Numbered from the stretch's first letter, positions 55,066 through 63,953 are shown. The stretch: 64,000 nt of DNA from Sphingobacterium sp. N143 (GCF_030325625.1 NZ_JACAIS010000014.1:1-64000); one strand, 5' to 3'. Numbers and translations: made by a program. The notes: generated by a model from the letters alone, not told the origin.

Positions 55066-55713
55066 ATGTCTTTAAATAGCATTTTTCAATACTTCGTTCC
55101 AAAGGACAAAAAATTCTTCCCTTTGTTTGAACAAGCCGGTAACAATTTGATCGAGATGTCAAAGTTGTTGAAAGATATTGTTAACTCAAGCAATCCAGAG
55201 AAGAAGAAGGACTTTACGCGCAAGATGGAAGATTTGGAACACAAAGGCGACAACATCACCCATCAGATTCATTTGGAACTAGGAAAAAATTTCATTACTC
55301 CATTTGACCGTGAAGATATTCACTCCTTGGCAAGTTCATTAGATGATGTAGCAGACTTCATTCATGGTGCTGCCAACAGAATGGATTTATACAAAGTAGA
55401 AAAAGCAACTGAACCGATGATCGAGATTGCCGACTTATTAGTCGAGGCAACTGAACATGTTTCAAAGGCCATCCACGAACTTCGGGATTTAAAGAATATC
55501 CGTAATATCACAGATTCATGTGTCCGCATCAATAGCGTAGAAAACAAGGCTGATTATATTTTTGATAAAGCTGTAGCCGATCTTTTTGAATTTGAAAAAG
55601 ATGCGATTTCATTGATCAAACACAAGGAAGTATTATCCGCAATGGAGGACGCAACAGACAAATGCGAGGATGTTGCGAATGTATTAGAAAGCATTCTAGT
55701 TAAAAACGCATAA
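55066..55713 (+). CDS. DUF47/PhoU-like phosphate transport regulator
   Basis: A 215-residue all-helical protein of the DUF47 (PhoU-like) family, the usual partner of PiT transporters. The two-repeat three-helix-bundle pattern is visible, with the metal-binding-type motifs EHKGDNITHQIH near residue 62 and ENKADYIFDKAVADLF near 161, plus SLASSLDDVADFIHGAANRM. It probably controls or assists the transporter encoded 36 nt downstream. Confidence 0.92.
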   Translation: MSLNSIFQYFVPKDKKFFPLFEQAGNNLIEMSKLLKDIVNSSNPEKKKDFTRKMEDLEHKGDNITHQIHLELGKNFITPFDREDIHSLASSLDDVADFIHGAANRMDLYKVEKATEPMIEIADLLVEATEHVSKAIHELRDLKNIRNITDSCVRINSVENKADYIFDKAVADLFEFEKDAISLIKHKEVLSAMEDATDKCEDVANVLESILVKNA

Positions 55714-55749
55714 TCATTCGATTTAAGTGCATAAAAATTCTACGAGATT

Positions 55750-56760
55750 ATGATGTCAACATTACTCGTTGTTGTGATTGTCCTAGCTATTGCATTTGAC
55801 TACATCAATGGATTCCATGATGCAGCCAATTCAATCGCGACAGTTGTTTCAACAAAAGTTTTAACGCCAGCAATGGCGGTATTATGGGCTGCCATATTCA
55901 ACTTTGCAGCTTACTTTTACTTTACAGACCATAAAGTGGCTAACACCATTGCCAAAACGGTCCTAGAAGAGTACATTACCCTAGAAGTTATTTTCGCAGG
56001 TTTACTTGCGGCTATTGGCTGGAACTTATTTACCTGGTATTATGGCGTTCCATCCAGTTCCTCACACACGTTAATTGGGGGATTTGCAGGCTCTGGGATG
56101 GCATATGCTTTCATTCTTGGTGCCGACCCGATCCATGCCATCAACATCGATGCAACCTTAAAGATCATTGCTTTCATCGTTTTGGCCCCAATTCTTGGTT
56201 TGACCATATCTGTTATTATCACGTTGATAGTAATCAATTTGGCCAAAAACTCACGGCCCAGTGTTGCTGAAAAATGGTTTAAGGTATTGCAATTAATTTC
56301 CTCTGCAGCGCTGAGCTTTGCCCATGGTGGTAATGATGCCCAAAAGGTAATGGGTATTATTCTTGTGGCCATGGTCGCAGGAGGATATGTACCAACAACA
56401 GAACATATGCCCGAATGGATTCCATTGACCTGTTATGCAGCAATTGCTGCTGGAACCATGAGTGGTGGCTGGAAGATTGTCAAAACCATGGGAACCAAAA
56501 TTACGAAAGTAACCCCACTGGAAGGCGTCTGTGCTGAATCTGCCGGAGCAGTAACGCTAGGCATTACGGAGCATTTTGGAATCCCAGCTTCCACTACGCA
56601 CACCATTACAGGGGCAATTATTGGCGTTGGTGTTGTCAAACGTGTATCAGCCGTTCGCTGGGGCGTTACCATCAGTTTATTATGGGCCTGGATATTAACA
56701 ATTCCAGTATCCGCACTGCTTGGTGGGCTATCCTTGGTTATCGTTCATTATTTACTTTAG
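55750..56760 (+). CDS. Inorganic phosphate transporter, PiT family
   Basis: Low-affinity, metal-phosphate/proton symporter-type permease of 336 residues with about ten helices. The duplicated PiT signature is present as DYINGFHDAANSIATVVSTK near residue 16 and SFAHGGNDAQKVMGIILVA near residue 194. It follows the DUF47 gene by 36 nt as a two-gene phosphate module. The first two codons before STLLV are both ATG, so either can be the start. A long hairpin follows at 56794-56846. Confidence 0.94.
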   Translation: MMSTLLVVVIVLAIAFDYINGFHDAANSIATVVSTKVLTPAMAVLWAAIFNFAAYFYFTDHKVANTIAKTVLEEYITLEVIFAGLLAAIGWNLFTWYYGVPSSSSHTLIGGFAGSGMAYAFILGADPIHAINIDATLKIIAFIVLAPILGLTISVIITLIVINLAKNSRPSVAEKWFKVLQLISSAALSFAHGGNDAQKVMGIILVAMVAGGYVPTTEHMPEWIPLTCYAAIAAGTMSGGWKIVKTMGTKITKVTPLEGVCAESAGAVTLGITEHFGIPASTTHTITGAIIGVGVVKRVSAVRWGVTISLLWAWILTIPVSALLGGLSLVIVHYLL

Positions 56761-56793
56761 AAAGAATTTATTAATTTTTTTCTTAAAGCTATT

Positions 56794-56846
56794 GAAACAA
56801 AACAAAAATTTGGTACTTTCGTACCGGATTTTTGTTTTGTTGTTTC
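56794..56846. terminator. Long hairpin between the PiT gene and ompA
   Basis: GGTAC (56812-56816) and GTACC (56821-56825) around a TTTC loop are extended outward by about 16 more pairs of A-rich and T-rich sequence, with two G-T wobbles and one bulge. The T-rich 3' arm makes it a likely terminator for the PiT transcript. It also lies about 95 bp upstream of the ompA -24 element, at the distance where enhancer sites for sigma-54 promoters lie. Confidence 0.7.
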
Positions 56847-56912
56847 ACATTAAATACTTAATTTAGGGTGGACATATAGGAAAAATAAAAATTTAACATA
56901 TTTTTAAGACTT

Positions 56913-56928
56913 TGGCACGGCAATTGTA
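56913..56928 (+). promoter_or_regulatory. Sigma-54-type (-24/-12) promoter of the OmpA gene
   Basis: TGGCACG (56913-56919), four bases, then TTGTA (56924-56928) matches the -24/-12 consensus TGGCACG-N4-TTGCW with a single change, and the spacing is exact. The predicted start is about 56939, 64 nt before the ATG. No TANNTTTG element is seen nearby, which supports this being the main promoter. Confidence 0.68.
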
Positions 56929-57002
56929 CTGTACCAGATGTTAAGACAAGTAATAAAAAATTGAAAACAATTAAAATTAATAATAACCTTAAAAACAAGA
57001 GT

Positions 57003-58379
57003 ATGAACTATTCTACAATTAAAAAAACAGCTGTTGCTGCTACATTAGTTGCCGCTTTAGGTTTCGCTGATACAGCACAAGCTCAACAAGTATTCGGTGG
57101 TAGATCACAATACAGAACTTGGTCTATCGGAGTTCAAGGTGGTATCACTACACCTAATAACGTTCTTGGTGGAACTAACGCTTTTGGTCAAAAAGTAGGT
57201 TACTTCCAAAACAAAGTTGGTGAATACTATGGTTTGACAGTACGTAAACAATTCTCTCACCTTTTCGGTTTAGAAGTTGAAGCAAACCGTGGTAAGATCA
57301 AAACTTACAACCACGATTTATCAGGTCCTGCTATCGAAAACTCAAGAGGCGCTCGTTCAGTAGAAACTAAAGTAAACTGGGCTGCTAGCTTGAACGGTGT
57401 ATTCCAATTGGGTACTATCGATTTCTTGAGAAGAGAAAATGCAGTTAACTTCTACGCTAAAGTCGGTTTAGGAGCAATGGCTTACAACCCTGTTCAATAT
57501 TCAAACAACGATTTCTCAGGAACAGTTGTTTATGATAACTCAGGTAAATGGGGTGAAGGCATCATCGGTGACCGTGATAAAAACGATGAAGGCCGTGACA
57601 ACAAATTGACAGCATTCGTTCCTGTAGGTGTTGGTGCTAAATTCAAATTATCTGAAGTAGTAGCATTGAACTTAGGTTACACAATGAACTTTGCTGATGA
57701 CCAAATCTACGGTCCAGCTCGTCAATCTTCTTACAAAGGTAAATTCTCTCAAGTTATGGCTGGTTTAGAGTTTACTCTAGGTTCAAAAGACAAACAAAAC
57801 TTGACTTTTGCTAACCCAGTTGCTACAATGTACGATGAGTTGAAAGATCCTTCATTGAGAAACGAAGTTGAAGCGTTAAAACAACGTGTAAGCACTTTGG
57901 AAGGTACTGTTAACACATTAAGCGCTGATGCTGATGGTGACGGTGTATCTGATAAATTCGATAAATGTCCTGACACTCCAGCTGGTACTCCAGTAGATGG
58001 TTCAGGATGTCCAATCAAATTCCCAGAGCCACAAGTTTTAGATAACAACGCTAACGGTTACTACGCTCCAATTCAATTCGAATTCGATAGCTCAGTATTG
58101 AAAACTTCATCTTACTCAACTTTGGACAAATTGGCTAAAGAAGTACGTGATAACAACTCTACTGTAACTTTAGATGGTTATGCTTCTGAAGAAGGTTCTG
58201 AAGCTTACAACATGACTTTATCTAAAGACCGTGCTAACTCTGTAAAACAATACTTAGTAAACGCTGGTGTTTCTGCATCTAGCATCACTGCTAACGGTTA
58301 CGGAGAAGCTAACCCAGTAGCATCTAATGCAACTGAAGAAGGTCGTATCCAAAACCGTCGTGTTGAGATCAAAAAATAA
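57003..58379 (+). CDS. OmpA-family outer-membrane protein
   Basis: Major outer-membrane protein of 458 residues: signal peptide (MNYSTIKKTAVAATLVAALG), N-terminal beta-barrel to about residue 270, a short coiled region (RNEVEALKQRVSTLEGTV), a calcium-binding thrombospondin-3-like repeat (DADGDGVSDKFDKCPDT) and a C-terminal OmpA peptidoglycan-binding domain (IQFEFDSSVL, LDGYASEEGSEAYNMTLS, NRRVEIKK). I use the ATG at 57003 instead of an in-frame TTG 42 nt earlier. Codon choice is extremely biased (GGT, GCT, AAC, TTC, CGT), as in highly expressed genes. Confidence 0.92.
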   Translation: MNYSTIKKTAVAATLVAALGFADTAQAQQVFGGRSQYRTWSIGVQGGITTPNNVLGGTNAFGQKVGYFQNKVGEYYGLTVRKQFSHLFGLEVEANRGKIKTYNHDLSGPAIENSRGARSVETKVNWAASLNGVFQLGTIDFLRRENAVNFYAKVGLGAMAYNPVQYSNNDFSGTVVYDNSGKWGEGIIGDRDKNDEGRDNKLTAFVPVGVGAKFKLSEVVALNLGYTMNFADDQIYGPARQSSYKGKFSQVMAGLEFTLGSKDKQNLTFANPVATMYDELKDPSLRNEVEALKQRVSTLEGTVNTLSADADGDGVSDKFDKCPDTPAGTPVDGSGCPIKFPEPQVLDNNANGYYAPIQFEFDSSVLKTSSYSTLDKLAKEVRDNNSTVTLDGYASEEGSEAYNMTLSKDRANSVKQYLVNAGVSASSITANGYGEANPVASNATEEGRIQNRRVEIKK

Positions 58380-58406
58380 TCGTATATAATTTATACTATT
58401 ATATTG

Positions 58407-58436
58407 AAAGCCGGCTCTAGAGCCGGCTTTTTTATT
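58407..58436 (+). terminator. Terminator of the OmpA gene
   Basis: AAAGCCGGCT (58407-58416) and AGCCGGCTTT (58421-58430) form a perfect stem with a CTAG loop, followed by a T run (58428-58433). It lies 27 nt past the stop codon. Confidence 0.93.
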
Positions 58437-58453
58437 TTAAAGGTATTTATCCT

Positions 58454-58461
58454 TAACTTTG
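58454..58461 (+). promoter_or_regulatory. -7 element upstream of the TPR gene
   Basis: TAACTTTG matches TANNTTTG and lies about 100 nt before the ATG at 58562. I found no convincing -33 TTG at the usual distance. Confidence 0.4.
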
Positions 58462-58561
58462 TGGACGATATCGAATTTGTGGAAAATTTAATCAGACAAA
58501 TTAGATAAGAAATTAGTATTTTGATTTAAGGAACAGAATACTGGTTTTTAAACTATTGAGA

Positions 58562-59974
58562 ATGGAAGAGGATTTTGAATTTGAAAACCCCGAGGAAAGA
58601 AAAATCTCGGTGGACAGATATGAGGAAATGCTTCGAAACGAGGATCAGTATTTTTTTGATTCCAAGGCTTTTGAAGGAATAATTGATTACTATGCTGAAA
58701 AAAACGACCCTGTAAAAGCATTGCAGGTAACAGAATTTGCCATTAGCCAACATCCTTTTGATATTACATTTTTATTAAAGCAGGCACAATTGTTTTCAAC
58801 AATACAGCAATATCAAAATGCCCTGGCAGCCTTAGACAAAGCGGAGCTGCTTGAACCTTCAGAAGGCGATATTTTCCTGATCAGAGGTGGAATTCTCGGC
58901 AGTATAGGACAATTTGACCAGGCCTTAGAGCAGCTATTCCATGCGCTTCCCTTATTGGACAATAAAGACGAGGTTTATTTTCACATCGCCATGATCTTTC
59001 AAGCGCAGATGAACTACGATAAGGCGATCATCTACCTAAAAAAAGCACTAGAGCTCAATATGGACTATCAGGAAGCTCTTTATGAGCTAGCCTATTGCTA
59101 TGATATCCTTGATAGGCAGGAAGAAAGCATCTCCTTTTATAAGAAGTATATAGATTCAGACCCCTATTCATACTATGCCTGGTATAATCTGGGTAATTCT
59201 TATCATAAAATTGGCAAGTTCGAGGAAGCATTGGATGCCTATGATTATGCCATATTAATCAAAGAAGACTTTTCATCAGCTTATTTCAATAAGGGGAATG
59301 CGCTGGTCAATTTAGATCGTTACCAAGAGGCCTTGGAAGTCTACAAGCAGACCTTTGAATATGAGCAACCCAGTGCCGACACCTACTGTGCCATTGGTGA
59401 ATGCTATGAGAAACTTGAGCAGATGGAGGAAGCGCGGAACTATTATAAAAAAGCGGTGAAGCTGGATGCAGAGCTTGCGGATGCATGGTTCGGTATAGGT
59501 GTGACACTTGATTTTGAAGAACGTTATTTTGAATCTCTCCACTTCTACAAAAAGGCCCTAGAGCTCGAAGATACCAATCCCGACTACTGGTTTGCAATTG
59601 CTGATGCCCGTTATAAATTACAACAAATTGATCAGGCTGAAGAAGCGTATAAAAAAGTAGTGGCATTAAATCCGACCGATATTGATGCCTGGCTGGATTA
59701 TTCGTCCATCCTGTTTGAGCAAAGCAAGATAGATGAAGCAATTAACATTATGTCAGATGCCATCACACAAAACCCTGAAGCTGCTGAATTATACTATCGG
59801 GTAGTCGCCTATTTATTTGCCAATGGTCAATACAATGAAGCGTTAAACTTTCTGGAGCTTGGCCTAGCCACAAATCCCGAAAAACATTATATTCTTTTTG
59901 ATTATCTTCCTCAATTGCAGGGCAACCAGATCATCACGGAGATTGTAAAAAAGTATACCAAACCCAAAGATTAA
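58562..59974 (+). CDS. TPR-repeat protein
   Basis: A 470-residue cytoplasmic protein made of about twelve tandem TPR units, for example AWYNLGNSYHKIGKFEEALDAY, AYFNKGNALVNLDRYQEALE and AWFGIGVTLDFEERYFESLHFY-type repeats, preceded by a short acidic N-terminus (MEEDFEFENPEERK). It has no signal peptide or membrane segment. TPR proteins act as scaffolds; the partner is unknown. ATG at 58562 is chosen over an in-frame TTG 6 nt earlier. Confidence 0.88.
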   Translation: MEEDFEFENPEERKISVDRYEEMLRNEDQYFFDSKAFEGIIDYYAEKNDPVKALQVTEFAISQHPFDITFLLKQAQLFSTIQQYQNALAALDKAELLEPSEGDIFLIRGGILGSIGQFDQALEQLFHALPLLDNKDEVYFHIAMIFQAQMNYDKAIIYLKKALELNMDYQEALYELAYCYDILDRQEESISFYKKYIDSDPYSYYAWYNLGNSYHKIGKFEEALDAYDYAILIKEDFSSAYFNKGNALVNLDRYQEALEVYKQTFEYEQPSADTYCAIGECYEKLEQMEEARNYYKKAVKLDAELADAWFGIGVTLDFEERYFESLHFYKKALELEDTNPDYWFAIADARYKLQQIDQAEEAYKKVVALNPTDIDAWLDYSSILFEQSKIDEAINIMSDAITQNPEAAELYYRVVAYLFANGQYNEALNFLELGLATNPEKHYILFDYLPQLQGNQIITEIVKKYTKPKD

Positions 59975-59985
59975 AACAAATAAAA

Positions 59986-60027
59986 TAGCCTGTCTATAAG
60001 CTTTCGAAAAAAGCTATGGATAGGCTA
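59986..60027. other. Long hairpin between the TPR gene and aroE
   Basis: TAGCCT (59986-59991) pairs with AGGCTA (60022-60027), and the pairing continues inward for about 12 more positions with one bulge and two wobbles, closing on a short CGAAA-type loop. There is no T run after it, so it is not a classical terminator; it may protect an mRNA end or act in regulation. Confidence 0.5.
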
Positions 60028-60078
60028 AATACCGACAAAACGTTATCGAGCTAATCCCAAAAGTATTATATCATCTGA

Positions 60079-60822
60079 ATGAAAAAGTTAGGTCTCATAG
60101 GATTTCCTTTAGGTCATTCCTTCTCCAAGAAATACTATCTAGAAAAATTTGAAAGAGAAAATATACAACATGTAGATTATGACCTATATCCAATTGAAAA
60201 AATAGCAGATTTTACCTCCATCCTTTCGGACAAGGATTTCTACGGGGTAAATGTCACTATCCCATATAAAATTGAGGTACTGGCCTATGTGGACGAGCTA
60301 TCCAAGGAAGCTGAAGCAATCCAAGCTGTGAACTGTATACGTATTATGCACCGGACAGATGGCTCAACCTATTTAAAAGGATATAATACCGATGCCTACG
60401 GGTTTGAGGCCTCATTACGACCTCTCCTAAATTCGAATGATAAAAAGGCTTTAGTCTTAGGAAATGGTGGTGCCGCAAAAGCTGTGATTTATGCCCTGAA
60501 TCAGTTGAACATCACCCATAAACTCGTCAGTAGAACGAAACAGCCTGACAACTTTACTTATTCAGAACTTGACGCATCGGTTCTATCTGAGTATACATTA
60601 ATCATCAACTGCTCACCGGTGGGGACATTTCCAAATGTAGCAGACTCACCCCAAATCCCTTATGAATATATCAATGAAACCCACTTGTGCTATGATCTAA
60701 TCTATAACCCAGAAGAAACGGCTTTCCTGAGAAAAGGAAAGGAAAAGGGTGCGCGGATTAAAAATGGATATGATATGTTGCTTCTTCAAGCAGAGAAGAA
60801 CTGGGAAATTTGGAACAGCTAA
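60079..60822 (+). CDS. aroE: Shikimate dehydrogenase
   Basis: Reduces 3-dehydroshikimate with NADPH in the chorismate pathway. The 247-residue protein has the substrate loop GFPLGHSFSKKYYLEKF at the N-terminus, the catalytic lysine in GVNVTIPYK near residue 60, the conserved KGYNTDAYGF, the cofactor-binding LGNGGAAKAVIYAL near residue 129 and INCSPVGTFPN near residue 177. It is slightly shorter than the typical 270 residues but complete. No other aro genes are nearby. Confidence 0.95.
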   Translation: MKKLGLIGFPLGHSFSKKYYLEKFERENIQHVDYDLYPIEKIADFTSILSDKDFYGVNVTIPYKIEVLAYVDELSKEAEAIQAVNCIRIMHRTDGSTYLKGYNTDAYGFEASLRPLLNSNDKKALVLGNGGAAKAVIYALNQLNITHKLVSRTKQPDNFTYSELDASVLSEYTLIINCSPVGTFPNVADSPQIPYEYINETHLCYDLIYNPEETAFLRKGKEKGARIKNGYDMLLLQAEKNWEIWNS

Positions 60823-60845
60823 TCTTTGGCTATCAATAAAAACAC

Positions 60846-60853
60846 TAATTTTG
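60846..60853 (+). promoter_or_regulatory. -7 element 4 nt before the MBL-hydrolase ATG
   Basis: TAATTTTG matches TANNTTTG. The ATG at 60858 follows after exactly 4 nt, as for trkA and the gene at 63954. A TTG at 60826-60828 is the best -33, 17 nt upstream. Confidence 0.55.
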
Positions 60854-60857
60854 CATT

Positions 60858-61499
60858 ATGCTTACCATAAGAACATTCACCTTCAATCCCTATCAGGAAA
60901 ATACTTACTTATTATATAATGAGGAGGGAAATGCCCTTATTATTGACCCCGGCATGTACGGGGATAAAGAACAGCATGAATTTTTGACATTTATCGAAAA
61001 TAATCAGTTAAGGCCCAACTTGCTATTGAATACACATTGTCATATTGACCACGTGCTCGGCAACCATTTTATTCATGAACAATTTGCGCTCCTTCCTCAG
61101 TTTCATGAGGGGGAACTTCCCATTTTAATTGCCGTGCAAAACTATGCCCCGCAAATGGGTTTCCGCTATGATACCTCTCCCATTGGGGAAACATTTCTGA
61201 ATGATGGGGATAAGATCACCTTGGATCAGGATGAGCTGGAGGTCATACTAGCACCTGGACATTCCCCAGCACATATCTGTTTTTATTCCCGGGCACAAAA
61301 ATTTCTGATTGGTGGGGACGTCTTATTCCGTAACAGTATCGGCAGGACCGATCTTCCAGGAGGAAATCACCAACAGCTTTTGGATAGCATTAAGAAGCGG
61401 CTTTATACCCTACCTGATGATACCATTGTCTATCCTGGCCATGGTCCTTCAACAACAATAGGCTTTGAAAAAAATTCCAACCCATTTATTCAGGGATAA
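60858..61499 (+). CDS. MBL-fold metallohydrolase (glyoxalase II-like)
   Basis: Zinc hydrolase of 213 residues. The metal motif THCHIDH (residues 59-65) is followed by further ligands in LAPGHSPAHICF, GGDVLFRNSIGRTDLPGG and VYPGHGPST. The layout resembles GloB-type or YcbL-type hydrolases, which cleave S-lactoylglutathione or related thioesters, but the exact substrate cannot be told. It lies between aroE and a LolC-like gene, 3 nt before the latter. Confidence 0.9.
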   Translation: MLTIRTFTFNPYQENTYLLYNEEGNALIIDPGMYGDKEQHEFLTFIENNQLRPNLLLNTHCHIDHVLGNHFIHEQFALLPQFHEGELPILIAVQNYAPQMGFRYDTSPIGETFLNDGDKITLDQDELEVILAPGHSPAHICFYSRAQKFLIGGDVLFRNSIGRTDLPGGNHQQLLDSIKKRLYTLPDDTIVYPGHGPSTTIGFEKNSNPFIQG

Positions 61500-61502
61500 G
61501 CT

Positions 61503-62732
61503 ATGAATTTACCTTTTTTATTTGCTAAAAGATATCTTTTTTCAAGGAAATCAGTCAATGCGATTAATATCATATCCTCTATTAGTGTCATTGGGGTAAT
61601 GGTGAGTAGCGCGGCACTGATTATTTTGCTATCCTCGTTCAATGGCATGGAAGAGCTTATTTTATCCATGTACAGTAAATTTGCTCCTGAATTAAAAATC
61701 GAGCCTAAAAAAGGGAAACTTTTCGCCACCAAGGATCCAGTATTTGAGGAACTGAGGAAGGATCCCCGTGTCGTCCATTATTCCGAAGTTTTGCAAGAGA
61801 AAGTGCTCTTACAATATGCCAACAAACAATATATTGCAAGCATTAAAGGTGTTGAGCCAGACGCCCTCAATAAAGCTACTGCTGACAGCATCATTGTTGA
61901 TGGGGCATACCAGCTTACACGGGATTCGACGGCTTTGGCAGTACTGGGAGCCAGTGTGCAGGCCAATCTGGCCATCGCCATGCAAAACGGATCCGAACAG
62001 ATCCAGGTATATTCTCCAAGAAAAGGGGTAAAAAGCACTTCTAATCCTGCCGAAGAATTCAATATCAGGTCCATCAAGCCCAGTGGTGTCCTGAGGTACC
62101 AACAAGATTTCGATAATTTAATTATTACCCCTATATCATTTGCCCGGGAGGTCCTTGGTGAGTACGATAGAGTTTCATCGATTGAATTTTATCTTAAAGA
62201 GCATACCGATATCAATTTGTTTGAAAAGGCACTTCAGAAAAAACTAGGGGAAGATTATCTTGTAAAGAATCGCGAGGAGCAAAATCCAACCTTATATAAA
62301 AATGTCCGAGTAGAGCGGTGGGTTGTTTTTTTTATTCTGACCTTGATCAGTATCATTGCTATTTTTAACATTGTGGGCTCACTCACGATGCTCGTTCTGG
62401 ACAAACAAAAAGACATGACAATTTTAAAGAGCCTGGGGGGAGACAATAGCTTGATCCAACGCATTTTCTTCTATGAGGGTCTAATGATTTCAGTTGGCGG
62501 CTGTATATTGGGTTTATGCATAGGAGCTGGATTTAATTATATACAGTCCACCTATGGTATCATTCGTGTGGAAGATGGTGCCAATGCCATTCTGGACAGC
62601 TATCCCATGGTCAGCCGATGGACCGATTACATACTTGTATTTATCACTGTCACCAGCATTTCTGGGTTGGTTTCCTATTTCTCGGCTAAGGCTAGTGTGA
62701 AGGAATTAAATAAGCTCAAAACAACGGATTAA
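61503..62732 (+). CDS. LolC/LolE-type ABC permease (FtsX family)
   Basis: Membrane component of the FtsX/MacB superfamily, 409 residues. A first helix (about residues 19-45), a large periplasmic domain (to about residue 265) and three C-terminal helices form the LolCE plan. NIISSISVIGVMVSSAALII near the first helix and the C-terminal MTILKSLGGDNSLIQRIFFYEG are typical of the family. It probably takes part in lipoprotein release toward the outer membrane, together with an ATPase encoded elsewhere. The stop codon overlaps that of the convergent next gene by 4 nt. Confidence 0.88.
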   Translation: MNLPFLFAKRYLFSRKSVNAINIISSISVIGVMVSSAALIILLSSFNGMEELILSMYSKFAPELKIEPKKGKLFATKDPVFEELRKDPRVVHYSEVLQEKVLLQYANKQYIASIKGVEPDALNKATADSIIVDGAYQLTRDSTALAVLGASVQANLAIAMQNGSEQIQVYSPRKGVKSTSNPAEEFNIRSIKPSGVLRYQQDFDNLIITPISFAREVLGEYDRVSSIEFYLKEHTDINLFEKALQKKLGEDYLVKNREEQNPTLYKNVRVERWVVFFILTLISIIAIFNIVGSLTMLVLDKQKDMTILKSLGGDNSLIQRIFFYEGLMISVGGCILGLCIGAGFNYIQSTYGIIRVEDGANAILDSYPMVSRWTDYILVFITVTSISGLVSYFSAKASVKELNKLKTTD

Positions 62733-63379
62733 TAACGGGGGCTTTTAGACCGGCTTTGATTCCCTTTTGTGATCTGCTGAATTAGACTTCCCCAAGCAAA
62801 GGGATTCAAAAGAGGGTTTGCATATCGTTGGTTTATGACCTTATTGTTCATTGTATTAAAGCTTTGACTATTATTGATCGAACGCATCTCATTACCATCA
62901 CGGGGCACTACTGCGGCCATGGCAGATAAAGATTCGTAGGATAATGATTTCCTTGCTCTGACAATATGATCTTCGGATACATCCAGGTTCATAAATGCAA
63001 TATTGAATTCCTCAATACTTGCCCACGGGTAAGGAGTAACCATTGGAAGTTCAGTGACAAGATTTTGCATCACAATACTTGCTGTAAACTTATCTCCCGG
63101 GACATCAGGAACCGTGACAATTAAAGGGTCAAAGCCTACAGATGAGAAGCGGATGGTATCACCGACATGGGCTACAAAAGAAAAATAACCTTCATTATTG
63201 GCTGCGACAGCCTCATTTCGAAAGGATAGGTTCGTTGCAGTTGCATAACCAACAGGGAGCCCCGATCCTACGGTCGTTACTACACCCGAATATTGGATAA
63301 TCTTTTTTTCCTGTGCCATTAATGCAGAAGAACTAAAGAAAACACATATAACGTATACTATAGGGATCAGCAACTTCAT
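62729..63379 (-). CDS. Exported CarboxypepD-reg-like domain protein
   Basis: A 216-residue protein with a signal peptide (MKLLIPIVYVICVFFSSSALMA) and an Ig-like carboxypeptidase regulatory-type domain (about residues 28-115): QYSGVVTTVGSGLPVGYATAT, FSFVAHVGDTIRFSSVGFDPL. After this a short helical tail ends in Lys/Arg-rich residues. Such stand-alone domains are common in Bacteroidota and their function is unknown. It shares 4 bp with the convergent LolC-like gene. Confidence 0.85.
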   Translation of the reverse strand: MKLLIPIVYVICVFFSSSALMAQEKKIIQYSGVVTTVGSGLPVGYATATNLSFRNEAVAANNEGYFSFVAHVGDTIRFSSVGFDPLIVTVPDVPGDKFTASIVMQNLVTELPMVTPYPWASIEEFNIAFMNLDVSEDHIVRARKSLSYESLSAMAAVVPRDGNEMRSINNSQSFNTMNNKVINQRYANPLLNPFAWGSLIQQITKGNQSRSKSPRY

Positions 63380-63436
63380 AGAACAAATTTACACAAAAGC
63401 AGCCGAGTTAGCCGTTAAATTGTGTTAATAGATAAA

Positions 63437-63712
63437 CTAATTGGCAGGTGGTAATGTTGCATCAGGTGAATCAGGGTCGGTAAGATTCATTGCTTCTACA
63501 GCAGTAATTTCAGGAACAGCCTTCTTAATTGCCTGCTCCAGACCTGCCTTAAAAGTCATAATGCTCATTGAACAAGAAGCACAGGCTCCCAATAACTTTA
63601 AACGCACGACATTATCTGCAGTAATCTCTTCAACACTCACATTTCCGCCATCAGTCTCCAAATAAGGTCTCAAGGTATCCAATGCTTGCTCCACTTTTTC
63701 TTTTAAGGTCAT
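63437..63712 (-). CDS. NifU-like iron-sulphur scaffold protein
   Basis: A 91-residue protein equal to the C-terminal (NFU) domain of NifU: VEQALDTLRPYLETDGGNV then LLGACASCSMS with the Cys-x2-Cys cluster site (C44, C47) and AIKKAVPEI. It carries or delivers Fe-S clusters, which would be useful for the many clusters of complex I encoded in the same window, though no direct link is shown. The ATG at 63712 begins the standard NFU length; an in-frame ATG lies 18 nt earlier. Confidence 0.93.
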   Translation of the reverse strand: MTLKEKVEQALDTLRPYLETDGGNVSVEEITADNVVRLKLLGACASCSMSIMTFKAGLEQAIKKAVPEITAVEAMNLTDPDSPDATLPPAN

Positions 63713-63918
63713 ACTTTTTATTAAATTCAATGATTGTACATGTAAAGATAATCAAATATTTTAAAATGTCTATTTTTCCGGTCTCTACCAGTCCGAAAAA
63801 CAACAAGTCCATGACAATCGTATGCTAGGGTCTGTCCGAGCGAGTTAAAGAATGTTAATAAGAAATGCAGTTCTTGGGATCAAATAATTATTAAACTATA
63901 TTGCACAGTAAAATTTAA

Positions 63919-63949
63919 TTGATTAGTATAACAAATTCACTTATCTTTG
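63919..63949 (+). promoter_or_regulatory. Promoter of the gene starting at 63954
   Basis: TTG (63919-63921) and TATCTTTG (63942-63949) are spaced 20 nt, an excellent match to the Bacteroidota consensus. The ATG follows 4 nt later. Confidence 0.7.
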
Positions 63950-63953
63950 TAAA

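Noticed and set aside
56893..56909. A second TTAACA-N5-TTAAGA repeat just upstream of the OmpA promoter
   Set aside because: It has the 11-bp period of the Pho-like box but one mismatch in AT-rich DNA, and the downstream gene has no phosphate link; chance is likely.
62729..62732. Frameshift or truncation at the overlapping stops of the LolC-like and CarboxypepD-reg genes
   Set aside because: Both proteins end normally; the convergent stop codons simply share four bases.
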